A stretch of DNA of 31,742 nucleotides from assembly GCA_963579995.1 (NCBI GenBank), contig CAUZIY010000018.1, forward strand, positions 1 to 31,742. Direction: 5' to 3'. Under the pieces are notes generated by a model, which was not told the DNA's origin, searched no databases, and was given only the letters and a program-made list of their open reading frames with translations. This DNA comes from UBA6626 sp963579995. Its GTDB lineage: Bacteria > Planctomycetota > Phycisphaerae > Phycisphaerales > Phycisphaeraceae. This document shows positions 8,885 to 17,308 of the stretch, one piece after another. Made by a program: the position numbers and the translations under genes. How positions within the stretch are numbered: position 1 is the first letter of the stretch; every line of letters starts with the position of its first letter.

Positions 8885-9744
8885 CAACCTCGTGCCTGGC
8901 AGCCTGACACAAACGCCTCCAGGTCGTCGGCAATGACCTGCAACCGTTTCTCCTCTTCTCGACGGTTTTGGACCAGATCTTCATCCACCTGTCCTTCGCC
9001 ACGATAGTGATGGTGCTGAGCCACATCTGGCGACCAATACGTGCGTCCCTTCTGGGCAAAGGACACCGAATCCCGAGCCGCACGAACCAACGCATGAACG
9101 GCAGACACAAGTGCAACTGAATCCAAAGATGGCTGATCCGCAATGAACTCCGAGGCGTCAGCCAGTTGCGCGCGTGTAACAGAATGACGGGACGCCATGT
9201 AACAGACAAATTGCGTAAACCACTCCTGCCGCGGTGGCGTAAAACCCCGCTGCCGCAACATGGCCATGGCAAAAGGCCACAGATCGCACGGCAGCGCATC
9301 ACGGATTGCAGCCGACACATGCGGTTCAGGAGCACGTTCCAAATGGAGCAACCGGACAAACCGCTCGACCATCACTTCATGCAACGTCAACTTGGCCGCG
9401 ACGTCACCGGGCAACTGAACGGTCGTGAACGGCAACTCTTTGCAGATATCGCAGACAAGCTGCGTAATCTCCTTAGAAGTTGGACGCCAATGATTAAGGG
9501 TCTGCGACACATCCGCCTGATCCTGCGCATCAGGTGTAAACTGCGGCCCAAATAGAATCTCGATCTCGTGCTCTTCGAGATCTTTCGCTGCGTCGCGGAG
9601 AAAGACGTGCAATTCCGCTGAGTGCTCAGTCATATAGCGTGACAACTGGCGTTCGGTCTGTGGCTTCAGTGGCTTGGATCGCGTCAGCAAGTCAATAATG
9701 GTTGCTTTAAGTTCCTTGTACATCAACTCAGTCTTTATAGTCAT
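8884..9744 (-). CDS. Hypothetical helical protein (286 aa)
   Basis: Not recognised. The sequence is almost entirely helix-forming, with a basic N-terminal helix (YKELKATIIDLLTRS), alternating acidic and hydrophobic stretches, and a charged C-terminal coiled-coil-like end (NRREEEKRLQVIADDLEAFV). A cluster of histidines (AQHHHYRGEGQ) lies near residue 247. There is no signal peptide or membrane span, so a cytosolic role is inferred. The ATG at 9744 lies inside the end of the upstream cupin gene (17-base overlap); an in-frame ATG at 9723 would avoid the overlap and starts at MYKELK. It is joined to the next gene by a one-base overlap. Gene reality is supported by the packing; function is open. 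Confidence 0.75.
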   Translation of the reverse strand: MTIKTELMYKELKATIIDLLTRSKPLKPQTERQLSRYMTEHSAELHVFLRDAAKDLEEHEIEILFGPQFTPDAQDQADVSQTLNHWRPTSKEITQLVCDICKELPFTTVQLPGDVAAKLTLHEVMVERFVRLLHLERAPEPHVSAAIRDALPCDLWPFAMAMLRQRGFTPPRQEWFTQFVCYMASRHSVTRAQLADASEFIADQPSLDSVALVSAVHALVRAARDSVSFAQKGRTYWSPDVAQHHHYRGEGQVDEDLVQNRREEEKRLQVIADDLEAFVSGCQARG

Positions 9745-10066
9745 CGCGGGCGGGGCAGAATACTTCCACGTAGGTTGAATCTTCTATTGCCGACAGCCCA
9801 TGTGGCTTGTTGGCTGTGATGACATACCCGTCACCGGCGGCTGCTTCGAACTCATCTTCCGGATTGGCGCCAAAGAACCGGACCTTGCCGGTAAGGCACA
9901 TCCCGATCTGCACCGGCCCGTGACTGTGCAACGGGATAGCAGCACCTTTCTTGATCTCAAAGTGGCAAAGCATGGCCTGCTTATTATAGCCCAATGTTCT
10001 GCGTACCAATCCCGGCAGGGTGTCAACTGAAATTGTTTTAGCCGTTGCAATGCTCTTTTGTTTCAT
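9728..10066 (-). CDS. Small cupin-domain protein, copy 2
   Basis: A 112-residue single-domain cupin. The first cupin motif is visible as IPLHSHGPVQIGMCLTGKVRFFG (HxH, then a glycine turn) and the second as NKPHG, giving the usual His metal ligands; a Glu/Gln ligand could come from VQIG. Small cupins of this size bind a divalent metal and act as dioxygenases, isomerases or sensors; nothing here narrows it. It lies 37 bases after a closely similar cupin and overlaps the following 286-residue gene by 17 bases. By hand alignment about 68 of roughly 110 positions match the neighbouring copy, so the pair is a tandem duplication. Confidence 0.85.
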   Translation of the reverse strand: MKQKSIATAKTISVDTLPGLVRRTLGYNKQAMLCHFEIKKGAAIPLHSHGPVQIGMCLTGKVRFFGANPEDEFEAAAGDGYVITANKPHGLSAIEDSTYVEVFCPARDDYKD

Positions 10067-10103
10067 GGCCTGGTATCCACCGCAGAATCAGGACAGGTAT
10101 GAC

Positions 10104-10439
10104 CTAGAAGTCCGCATATTCCGGCCTTGACGGTGTAAACACTTCCAACAGAGCCGAATCCTCCAGGGCCTCTGCTCCATGGGGCTGATTGCTATCCATC
10201 ACATAGCTCTCACCCGCTGCAGCCTCGAAATTATCCTCCGGTTTCTCGCCAAACAAACGTACCCGGCCCAAAACACACATGCCGATCTGAACCGGCTCGT
10301 GGTGGTGCAATGGGATGGTGGCACCCTTCTTGAGTTCAATCTGGCACATCATGGCCTGATCGTTATAGGTCAGGGTCTTACGTGTGACGCCAGGTAACAT
10401 TTCAACCGGCTTGGCCGTATCGAGGCTCTTCTGCTTCAC
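10104..10439 (-). CDS. Small cupin-domain protein, copy 1
   Basis: A 111-residue single-domain cupin, first gene of the minus-strand cassette. It carries IPLHHHEPVQIGMCVLGRV and the second motif NQPHG; unlike copy 2 it has an HHHE pattern, so it can supply the classical acidic ligand after the histidines, whereas copy 2 has HSHG there. The start is GTG, supported by GAGGAG six to seven bases upstream. Both copies start MKQKS and share FEAAAG and EDS near the C-terminus. It is transcribed divergently from bamA, with 210 bases between. The difference at the metal site suggests the two copies are not simply redundant; this is inference. Confidence 0.87.
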   Translation of the reverse strand: MKQKSLDTAKPVEMLPGVTRKTLTYNDQAMMCQIELKKGATIPLHHHEPVQIGMCVLGRVRLFGEKPEDNFEAAAGESYVMDSNQPHGAEALEDSALLEVFTPSRPEYADF

Positions 10440-10592
10440 CTTTTACTCCTCTTTGACGGGTGGGTGAGAGATACAAACGAACTTGGCCTATCGTACTCGC
10501 AGCACCTTGGCTGGCCAAATGATCCACCATATGGCAGTCGTGCCTAACAGTGCCCATAACCGTCCGTCATTCCCATTTTTGATGTCACCAAT

Positions 10593-10620
10593 TTGCCCAA
10601 CATGACGATGTGATTACACT
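10593..10620 (+). promoter_or_regulatory. Possible promoter of the bamA-lpxA operon
   Basis: TTGCCC at 10593-10598 and TACACT at 10615-10620, 16 bases apart, with TGAT just before the -10 resembling an extended -10. The bamA ATG follows 29 bases later. Found by eye only. Confidence 0.4.
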
Positions 10621-10649
10621 GCCACTTCTTGTCAAACTAGGCGTGGATC

Positions 10650-13022
10650 ATGGCTTTACATGCAAGTCGTCAGTTCATCGGGTCGCTGGCGCTGTTGTTG
10701 ATGATGGTCGCCGGGCATACCACCGGCCCTATGGCCGCCTGGGGCCAAGCCTTGGACCTGAAAGACCGTCCCGTTGCCGACATCCGCGTCCTTGGCCTAG
10801 AACGGGTCAAACCACAACTAGTTTATAACCAGATCCGGACCCAAAAGGGCGGCCCCTATGATGTCCGCACGGTCAAACAGGACATCGTTCGGATTACACA
10901 TCTCAACCGATTTGCAAAGGTTGATGCACGGGTCGAACAACAACATGACGGCTCAATCATTCTGACTTACCAGGTTGTCGAGTTACCACTCATCAGTGAT
11001 GTCCAGGTTGTCGGCAACAAACGGCTGCCGGACCAACAACTGCTCGCCCGGGTACGTGTGCGTACCGGTGATCCCGCACACAACTTTCTGATCGAACGGG
11101 GAAGGCACCAGATCGTTCGCGCTTATGAAGAAGAGGGCTACTTCGATACGACTGTAACGGTTGATCAGCAGTTGCTTGGCGAGTCAAAGATTGTGATGTA
11201 CCGCGTTGTTGAGGGGGTACGGCAACGCATCCGAGCTATTTATTTCGAAGGCAACCACGCCTTTTCCGATAAGCAACTGCAGACCCAGATCCAGTCCAAA
11301 ACGCATACTTTTCTCTTTCGCCGTGGCGAGTTCAGCAAGCAACGGACACTTGCGGATCGGGACCTGTTACGTGACTTTTACCACCAACGTGGTTTTTTGG
11401 AAGCTGAAGCCACACGAGATTTTCAGGTGTCTCCACAGGGGCAGAATGTCATTTTGACCTTCACCGTTCATGAGGGGCCGCGATATCTGGTTGATTCGAT
11501 CCAAATTACTCATAACAGCCTGTTCAGTGATACAGCCATCCTTGAGGCCATCCCGTTGCGCAAGGGCGATGTGTATTCAGTTAACCACACAAATTCCAGT
11601 GAGCAGGCGATCAAGAATCTATATGGGCAGATTGGTTACATCGGCGCAACCGTACGTATTGACCCCGTATTTCTTGAATCTCCAGCCAACCATGTCGAGG
11701 TGCAGATTAGTATCCGCGAGGGTAAGCCCTACTGGGTGGGTGAGGTGACGATCAAGGGCAATCATTTGACACAGGACCGTATTGCCAAACGACTCCTACA
11801 CGGGATTCTGCCCGGCCGACGCTTTGAGGGCCCCCAACTCGCCAAAACACGCAAATCACTCGAGCAAGGATCCTCGCTGTTCGATCAGGGCGGTAGTATC
11901 ACGTTACTCGGTGACCCTGATGACACCCACCGTGATGTCCTGATCGAGGTCCGCGAGAAGAACACCGGATCGCTCAGCTTTGGAGCGGCAGTCAGTTCAG
12001 ACGCGGGCGTGGTTGGTGCTGTTGATCTGGTTCAGCGTAACTTTGACATTATGGATACCCCGGAAAGTTTGGGAGATTTGCTTAGCGGCAAAGCATTTCG
12101 CGGAGCTGGGCAGTTCATGCATGCATCACTGCAACCCGGGCAGAAAAGCAGCCGTTATTCGGCAAGTTTCCGTGAACCTCATCTACTGGATAGCAATGTT
12201 TTTCTCGACATGAAAGGTTTCGTCTTTGATATCGAGCGAGAAAAACATAATGAAGAACGCGTTGGCGGCACGTTCGGGTTTGGCCAACGGTTTGGTGATA
12301 TCTGGTCAGCTTCAATTCGAACACGGTTTGAGTTGATTGATATGACGAATATTGAGCCTGATGCCTCCGTTGATATTTTCGAAGAAAATGGTGAAAACCA
12401 GTTAAGCTCCCTTGGACTATCGATTACCCGCAGCACTGCCAATGCAACAACAATCCCACCAAGAGGCGGCAGTCGCCTGTCATTCTCGGCTAGTCGCGGA
12501 GGGGCATTAGGCGGCGATTACAACTTCACAAAGGTTTCGGTACAGCACAAACATTTCTGGACGGTGGAAGAAGACTTCTTTGGACGACATACGGTGGTCA
12601 GTATGAACATGCGTGTGGGCTATATTGCCAACAAGGCACCGGTATTCGAACGTTTCTACGCTGGTGGTCGTGGTTTCCGTGGTTTTGAGTTTCGCGGTAT
12701 CGGCCCCCGGGGCATCCGTAACGATACCGGCGCAATTGGCGATGACCCGGTCGGTGGCGATTTTCTATTTCTATTCGGAGTTGAATACAACGTGCCGATT
12801 TATGAAAAATCCTTACGTGGCGTGATGTTTATCGACACGGGCACACTAAATGAAGAATTCAATTTCAGTAAATACCGTGTTTCTGTTGGCGGCGGCATCC
12901 GGTCACAGGTCCCATTTCTTGGCCGAGCGCCGTTTGCATTAGACCTCGCCATCCCCATCGTCCGAGAACCAACGGACGAGAAGCAGATCTTTAGTTTTGA
13001 CCTGTCAATGCCCTTTCAATAG
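10650..13022 (+). CDS. bamA: Outer-membrane protein assembly factor BamA
   Basis: A 790-residue Omp85 protein that folds and inserts beta-barrel proteins into the outer membrane. A signal peptide occupies residues 1 to about 34 (IGSLALLLMMVAGHTTG... ending AWGQA). Five POTRA repeats can be traced at about 37-108, 109-185, 186-272, 273-354 and 355-433, each with a GN or G-xx-L turn (VVGNKRLPDQQL, YFEGNHAFSDKQL, IKGNHLTQDRI). The barrel follows, with the conserved lid-loop motif GGRGFRGFEFRGIGPRG (VRGF-type). It ends FSFDLSMPFQ, with aromatic beta-signal character but a terminal Gln instead of the usual Phe. It heads a plus-strand operon with skp and the lipid A genes, the order known from many Gram-negative bacteria. 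Confidence 0.95.
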   Translation: MALHASRQFIGSLALLLMMVAGHTTGPMAAWGQALDLKDRPVADIRVLGLERVKPQLVYNQIRTQKGGPYDVRTVKQDIVRITHLNRFAKVDARVEQQHDGSIILTYQVVELPLISDVQVVGNKRLPDQQLLARVRVRTGDPAHNFLIERGRHQIVRAYEEEGYFDTTVTVDQQLLGESKIVMYRVVEGVRQRIRAIYFEGNHAFSDKQLQTQIQSKTHTFLFRRGEFSKQRTLADRDLLRDFYHQRGFLEAEATRDFQVSPQGQNVILTFTVHEGPRYLVDSIQITHNSLFSDTAILEAIPLRKGDVYSVNHTNSSEQAIKNLYGQIGYIGATVRIDPVFLESPANHVEVQISIREGKPYWVGEVTIKGNHLTQDRIAKRLLHGILPGRRFEGPQLAKTRKSLEQGSSLFDQGGSITLLGDPDDTHRDVLIEVREKNTGSLSFGAAVSSDAGVVGAVDLVQRNFDIMDTPESLGDLLSGKAFRGAGQFMHASLQPGQKSSRYSASFREPHLLDSNVFLDMKGFVFDIEREKHNEERVGGTFGFGQRFGDIWSASIRTRFELIDMTNIEPDASVDIFEENGENQLSSLGLSITRSTANATTIPPRGGSRLSFSASRGGALGGDYNFTKVSVQHKHFWTVEEDFFGRHTVVSMNMRVGYIANKAPVFERFYAGGRGFRGFEFRGIGPRGIRNDTGAIGDDPVGGDFLFLFGVEYNVPIYEKSLRGVMFIDTGTLNEEFNFSKYRVSVGGGIRSQVPFLGRAPFALDLAIPIVREPTDEKQIFSFDLSMPFQ

Positions 13023-13172
13023 TTCCCGGGTTGATGAACACAATAGATCCGGAACGCGTATGACCGAGGGACATTGCCTTCCGAGCCATCGCGTGATAGA
13101 ACAAAGTACACTTACGCCCGCAAATGGAAATGTAAACGTTACTCCCTTGCAAGCCAATAAGGAACCATCGGT

Positions 13173-13787
13173 ATGCCCAGGAACATTCATTTAGCATGGT
13201 TATTGATCACGGTTGGTGCCTTAACATTGATCGGCTGGGGTAGCACGGCAGTAAGCCAAGCAATTGGCGGCGGCGGCAGATCCATCGCTGTCGTGGACGT
13301 GCAGAAGGTTTTTCGCAACTGCAAAGAAAAACAACATATTGACGCCGATATCGAAAGCCATCGAACAAATGCCCAGGCAAAGGCAACTGCTGCACAGGAC
13401 GAGTTGCGGGAACTCCAGAAAGACCTCGAGCTGCTTGATCCTAAAGAGGAGGCCTTTCAGCACAAGCAGGAGCAGATCGCCCGGGCAATCATCGCGGGAC
13501 AGACTGAATTGAAATTTCGAGAAACACAAATTGTTCGAGAGATGATACTGCGATCCGGCAGCCTGTATCGGAAAATGCGGCAAGCCTGTGGTGATGTGTC
13601 ACGGGCCAACGGCCACGATGTGGTTCTTTATAAAGAACCTGAAGAATTGATTCGCAGCCAAAACCTTGAACAGCTATCACGACAAATTGGCGGTCGCAAG
13701 GTTCTGTGGGCGGCAGGCGAATTGGACATCACCGACCAAGTCATCCAGAAGTTAGACAATGCGTGGGACAACACCACGAGGAAATGA
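13173..13787 (+). CDS. OmpH/Skp-family periplasmic chaperone
   Basis: A 204-residue protein with a hydrophobic N-terminal export segment (residues 8-30, AWLLITVGALTLIGWG) followed by IAVVDVQKVFRNC, the usual opening of OmpH/Skp proteins, and a long charged coiled coil from about residue 55 to 120 (AQDELRELQKDLELLDPKEE). These chaperones hold unfolded outer-membrane proteins on their way to BamA. AAGGA lies nine bases before the ATG. It sits between bamA and lpxD, exactly where skp is found in many operons. The C-terminal 60 residues are longer than in E. coli Skp; no unusual domain is recognised there. Confidence 0.88.
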   Translation: MPRNIHLAWLLITVGALTLIGWGSTAVSQAIGGGGRSIAVVDVQKVFRNCKEKQHIDADIESHRTNAQAKATAAQDELRELQKDLELLDPKEEAFQHKQEQIARAIIAGQTELKFRETQIVREMILRSGSLYRKMRQACGDVSRANGHDVVLYKEPEELIRSQNLEQLSRQIGGRKVLWAAGELDITDQVIQKLDNAWDNTTRK

Positions 13788-13788
13788 A

Positions 13789-14886
13789 ATGTCAGCGCCA
13801 ATGGCAGCAGGTTGTCTCAAAGCAACTGCCGCGCTGATCATGCTTGCAAGTGCGGCAAGGCTGTTGGTAATGGCAAAATACACGATTCAACAGATCAGCG
13901 ATCACGTCGATGGCCAGGTCAATGGATCAGGCCAGATTCAAATCGACGGTGTCGAGCAAATCACCCTGGCCCGGCCTGGACAGATCACATTTGTGGGTAA
14001 TCGCCGCCATGCCCATGACTGGGCCTGTTCAAAGGCTTCTGCCGCCATTGTCAGCTCGTCGATCAAACTCAAGCCGGGATCCAACCAAGCATTAGTAGTC
14101 GTACCCGACGCAGATCTTGCCATTGCCGAGCTTCTATTACTCTTTGCCCCACCCGCAGTTGAACAAGCCGATGGCATCCACCCCCAAGCTACCATCCATC
14201 CATCCGCCCAGATCGGTGATCGTGTCAGTATTGGATCCGGCTGCTATGTGGGGCCACGGGTTGTCATTGAGGACGGGGCCCGGTTGTATCCAAACGTCAC
14301 CATCTTTGATGACTCCAAGGTCGGATCTGACAGCGTTCTGTGGAGCGGTGTTGTCATGAGAGAAGGCTGTACCCTTGGCCGGCGATGTGTCATTCATTCG
14401 AATGTCGCCATTGGTTCCGATGGGTTTGGATTCCGCTCCTCTGCTGATGGCAAGAAAATCGTTAAAATACCCCAGATCGGAACAGTGCAAATTGGCAGTG
14501 ATGTAGAGATTGGCGCCGGGACATGCATCGACCGTGCCAAGTTTTCTATCACCAAGATTGGCGACCACACCAAAATCGACAATCTGTGCCAGATCGGTCA
14601 CAACTGTCGAATTGGCTGCCGGTGCGTGGTTGTGGGCATGACAGGTATCGCTGGTTCTGTCACCATTGAAGACGGCGTGATCATCGCAGGCCGGGTGTCG
14701 ATCCGGGATCACATCACGATCGGCGCTGGCGCACAGTTGGGTGGCGGCACGATCATCACCAGTGACGTTGAACCAGGCGTGAGAATGGGTGGCCACTTCC
14801 CAACTTCGCCCTTAACCGCCGCATTACGACAGATGGCGGCAATACGTAAGTTGCCTGAATTGGTGAAACTACTAAGAGAAGGTTAA
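13789..14886 (+). CDS. lpxD: UDP-3-O-acylglucosamine N-acyltransferase LpxD
   Basis: A left-handed beta-helix acyltransferase that adds the second acyl chain in lipid A synthesis. Hexapeptide repeats are clear (HPSAQIGDRVSIGSGCYVG, SKVGSDSVLWSGVVMREG). The DGFGF motif is at residues 211-215 and the catalytic His is H271 in QIGHNCRIG, numbered from this start. The N-terminal uridine-binding domain begins at MAKYTIQQISDHVDG. Two starts compete: ATG 13789 has GAGGA six bases upstream but adds a hydrophobic 27-residue leader; ATG 13870 gives the usual length (338 residues) with a poor ribosome site. I chose 13789 for its ribosome site, with reservation. Confidence 0.92.
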   Translation: MSAPMAAGCLKATAALIMLASAARLLVMAKYTIQQISDHVDGQVNGSGQIQIDGVEQITLARPGQITFVGNRRHAHDWACSKASAAIVSSSIKLKPGSNQALVVVPDADLAIAELLLLFAPPAVEQADGIHPQATIHPSAQIGDRVSIGSGCYVGPRVVIEDGARLYPNVTIFDDSKVGSDSVLWSGVVMREGCTLGRRCVIHSNVAIGSDGFGFRSSADGKKIVKIPQIGTVQIGSDVEIGAGTCIDRAKFSITKIGDHTKIDNLCQIGHNCRIGCRCVVVGMTGIAGSVTIEDGVIIAGRVSIRDHITIGAGAQLGGGTIITSDVEPGVRMGGHFPTSPLTAALRQMAAIRKLPELVKLLREG

Positions 14887-14941
14887 CCAAGCACTTTTCT
14901 CTTGCCGCTCGTCGAAAATCATTGTTGACAGACCAGACATC

Positions 14942-16252
14942 ATGAATGCCCAACAAACAATCAGTAAACCATTCAGCATGTCCGGCCACGGGCTATTTGG
15001 TGGCCACCGAGTGAACGCCACATTCAAACCCGCGCCCACCAACCACGGCATTGTGTTTGCGCGAACCGATCTCAATGGAATGCGAGTTGCGGCCTCAATT
15101 GACAATGTGATCAAGCAGGCACGTCGCACGACACTTCAGAGCGGTGCAGTAACAGTTGAAACGTGCGAGCATTGCCTCAGCGCATTGGCGGCACTGCAAA
15201 TCGACAACATCTTAATTGAATTGGACGCTGCCGAACTCCCGGGTGAAGACGGTTCGGCGCAACCATACTATGAACGGCTCAACCAAGCCGGCGTGCAGCC
15301 AGACAACTCGTCGAAACGGCCCTGCATAATCATCAAAGAACCCGTCGTGGTACGTGAGGGTGACGCATCAATCACGGCAATCCCAAGCGATGAACCAGCG
15401 ATGCATGTACTGTATGAACTGGACTACGGGGTCGGTTCGCCAATCACAAGACAAATGCAGATCTATGACAGTCGCACCGACGATTATGCCAACCAGTTTG
15501 CCGCAGCACGAACCTTCTGCTTAAAAGAGGAAGCAATGGCATTGCGTGAGGCCGGCCTTTGCGCCCACCTAACGGAAAAGGATGTTTTGGTTGTCTCCCA
15601 TGACGGGCCAATCAACAACGAATACCGATACCAAAATGAGTTGGCTCGGCATAAAATTGTTGATCTGATTGGCGATCTGTATTTACTAGGTGCACCGGTA
15701 CAGGGACGGATTATTGCATGCAAATCAAGCCACCGACTCAATCATGCACTCGCACGAAAACTGGCGCAGCAGTTCCATACTGACCATCGACAACAATTAG
15801 CACTTACAAAGGGTGTCACTAACATACGCTCATTGATGCGCATGATGCCGCATCGGTACCCCATGTTGCTCATTGACCGTGTACTTGAAATTAATGGCAC
15901 TGATCGAATTGTCGGCATTAAGAACGTTACAATCAATGAACCGTACTTTCAGGGCCACTACCCAACGGCTCCTGTGATGCCCGGCGTCTTGCTGGTCGAG
16001 GCGATGGCCCAACTTTCAGGTGTACTCCTCGGCCAAACGCTTGAGCACACCGGGAAATTGGGCATATTAATGAGTTTGGATCGCGTCAAAATCCGCAAGA
16101 CCGTTACGCCAGGTGACCAACTCATCATCGAAGCGCAGTGTGTTCGCATCCGCAGCCGCATCGCCCAAACAAGGTGCAAGGCTTTCGTGGCCAATGATGT
16201 TGCCGCCGAGGCTGATATCAAGTTCATGTTGATTGACGACGATCAGGAGTAA
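14942..16252 (+). CDS. LpxC-FabZ fusion: UDP-3-O-acyl-GlcNAc deacetylase / 3-hydroxyacyl-ACP dehydratase
   Basis: A 436-residue two-domain protein. Residues 1 to about 275 are LpxC, the zinc deacetylase and committed step of lipid A synthesis: EH at 76-77, HKIVD at 237-241 supplying H237 and D241, and the catalytic H264 in SSHRLNH. Residues about 292-436 are FabZ, which dehydrates 3-hydroxyacyl-ACP: MMPHRYPMLLIDRV, then QGHYP with H339 and the catalytic E353 in LLVEAMAQ. All key residues of both domains are present, so both are probably active. Such fusions are established in Bacteroidetes and other groups; they join enzymes that compete for or channel the same hydroxyacyl-ACP pool. It lies 55 bases after lpxD and 23 before lpxA. 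Confidence 0.95.
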   Translation: MNAQQTISKPFSMSGHGLFGGHRVNATFKPAPTNHGIVFARTDLNGMRVAASIDNVIKQARRTTLQSGAVTVETCEHCLSALAALQIDNILIELDAAELPGEDGSAQPYYERLNQAGVQPDNSSKRPCIIIKEPVVVREGDASITAIPSDEPAMHVLYELDYGVGSPITRQMQIYDSRTDDYANQFAAARTFCLKEEAMALREAGLCAHLTEKDVLVVSHDGPINNEYRYQNELARHKIVDLIGDLYLLGAPVQGRIIACKSSHRLNHALARKLAQQFHTDHRQQLALTKGVTNIRSLMRMMPHRYPMLLIDRVLEINGTDRIVGIKNVTINEPYFQGHYPTAPVMPGVLLVEAMAQLSGVLLGQTLEHTGKLGILMSLDRVKIRKTVTPGDQLIIEAQCVRIRSRIAQTRCKAFVANDVAAEADIKFMLIDDDQE

Positions 16253-16275
16253 TAGACGGCTATTTTTGTTAACCC

Positions 16276-17115
16276 ATGGCAAATATTCACCCCACTGCAG
16301 TTGTAGACCCTAAAGCGGAACTTGCCCAAGATGTGGAAATTGGCCCTTTATGCCACGTCGGCCCCCACGTCACCATTGGTGCAGGTACCCGCCTGCTGAG
16401 CCACGTGGCAGTGCTCGGCCCGACAGTTATTGGCTGCAACAATAGAATCTGGCCCCAGGCTACCCTTGGTGGCGAACCACAGGATCATAAATATCGTGGT
16501 GGACCAACCCAGTTGATCATCGGCGACCATAACGAGATCCGCGAATCAGTCACAATCCATCGTGGCACTGAAAATGATGAATCGGTGACAAAGATCGGCA
16601 ACAATAACCTGGTAATGTGCTACAGCCATATCGCGCATGATTGTGTCATCCATGATCGGGTCACCATTGCTAACGGCGTCGGCCTGGCCGGACACATCCA
16701 TATTGAAAGCGATGTGAATATTGGTGCCGAAACCGGCGTCCATCACTTTGTTTCCATGGGACAATATTGCTATGTCGGTGGTATGAGTCGCCTCGTCCAC
16801 GACGTGCCTCCCTACATGATTGCAGAGGGCAGCCCGGCTCGGGTTCGTGGAGTTAATCTGATCGGGCTGGCACGACATGAATTCCCGACCGAAACCATCG
16901 AGCGACTCAAGACTGCCTGCAAACGATTATTTCGTAACGATGACAATGGTGTTGGCAATATCACCCAAGGTATTGCCGAGTTGGAAAAGGAATTACCGAA
17001 CGACCCGCATATAGCCAATCTGATTCTTGCAATTCGTAATTCAACCAGCGGCATCCACGGCCGATATCGGGAAGGTCTACGGCAGGACGACCGACGCAAG
17101 CCACCCACAAATTAA
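16276..17115 (+). CDS. lpxA: UDP-N-acetylglucosamine acyltransferase LpxA
   Basis: A 279-residue left-handed beta-helix enzyme performing the first step of lipid A synthesis. It opens with IHPTAVVDPKAEL, shows the GGEPQDHKYRG segment and the RESVTIHRGT signature, and has H118 and H121 in YSHIAHDC, with H121 in the place of the catalytic His of the E. coli enzyme. The C-terminal helical domain starts near FPTETIERLKTACKRLF. It closes the bamA-skp-lpxD-lpxC/fabZ-lpxA run. No lpxB or lpxK follows, so later lipid A steps must be encoded elsewhere. Confidence 0.95.
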   Translation: MANIHPTAVVDPKAELAQDVEIGPLCHVGPHVTIGAGTRLLSHVAVLGPTVIGCNNRIWPQATLGGEPQDHKYRGGPTQLIIGDHNEIRESVTIHRGTENDESVTKIGNNNLVMCYSHIAHDCVIHDRVTIANGVGLAGHIHIESDVNIGAETGVHHFVSMGQYCYVGGMSRLVHDVPPYMIAEGSPARVRGVNLIGLARHEFPTETIERLKTACKRLFRNDDNGVGNITQGIAELEKELPNDPHIANLILAIRNSTSGIHGRYREGLRQDDRRKPPTN

Positions 17116-17237
17116 ATGCAGATCTAATCCCGTCTAACCATTCAAGTGTTGGGGCACAATCGCGTGAAGTGCTCGATAACCAGGAAGCCAGGCGAACCGG
17201 CGGCAAAGGCTGCGGCACCGGTAAATATTGCAAGAGA

Positions 17238-17266
17238 TTGACGCCGGGTAAAATTGCCGATTAGAT
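17238..17266 (+). promoter_or_regulatory. Likely sigma-70-type promoter of the epimerase gene
   Basis: TTGACG at 17238-17243 and TTAGAT at 17261-17266, with a 17-base spacer; the ATG is 43 bases further on. This suggests the epimerase gene is transcribed separately from the lipid A operon. Confidence 0.5.
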
Positions 17267-17308
17267 CACAGTATAGTTTGATATAGGCGACTTATAACGA
17301 GCCAACTG

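Noticed and set aside
14137..14796. 219-codon minus-strand frame inside lpxD
   Set aside because: Antisense shadow of the regular hexapeptide repeats of LpxD.
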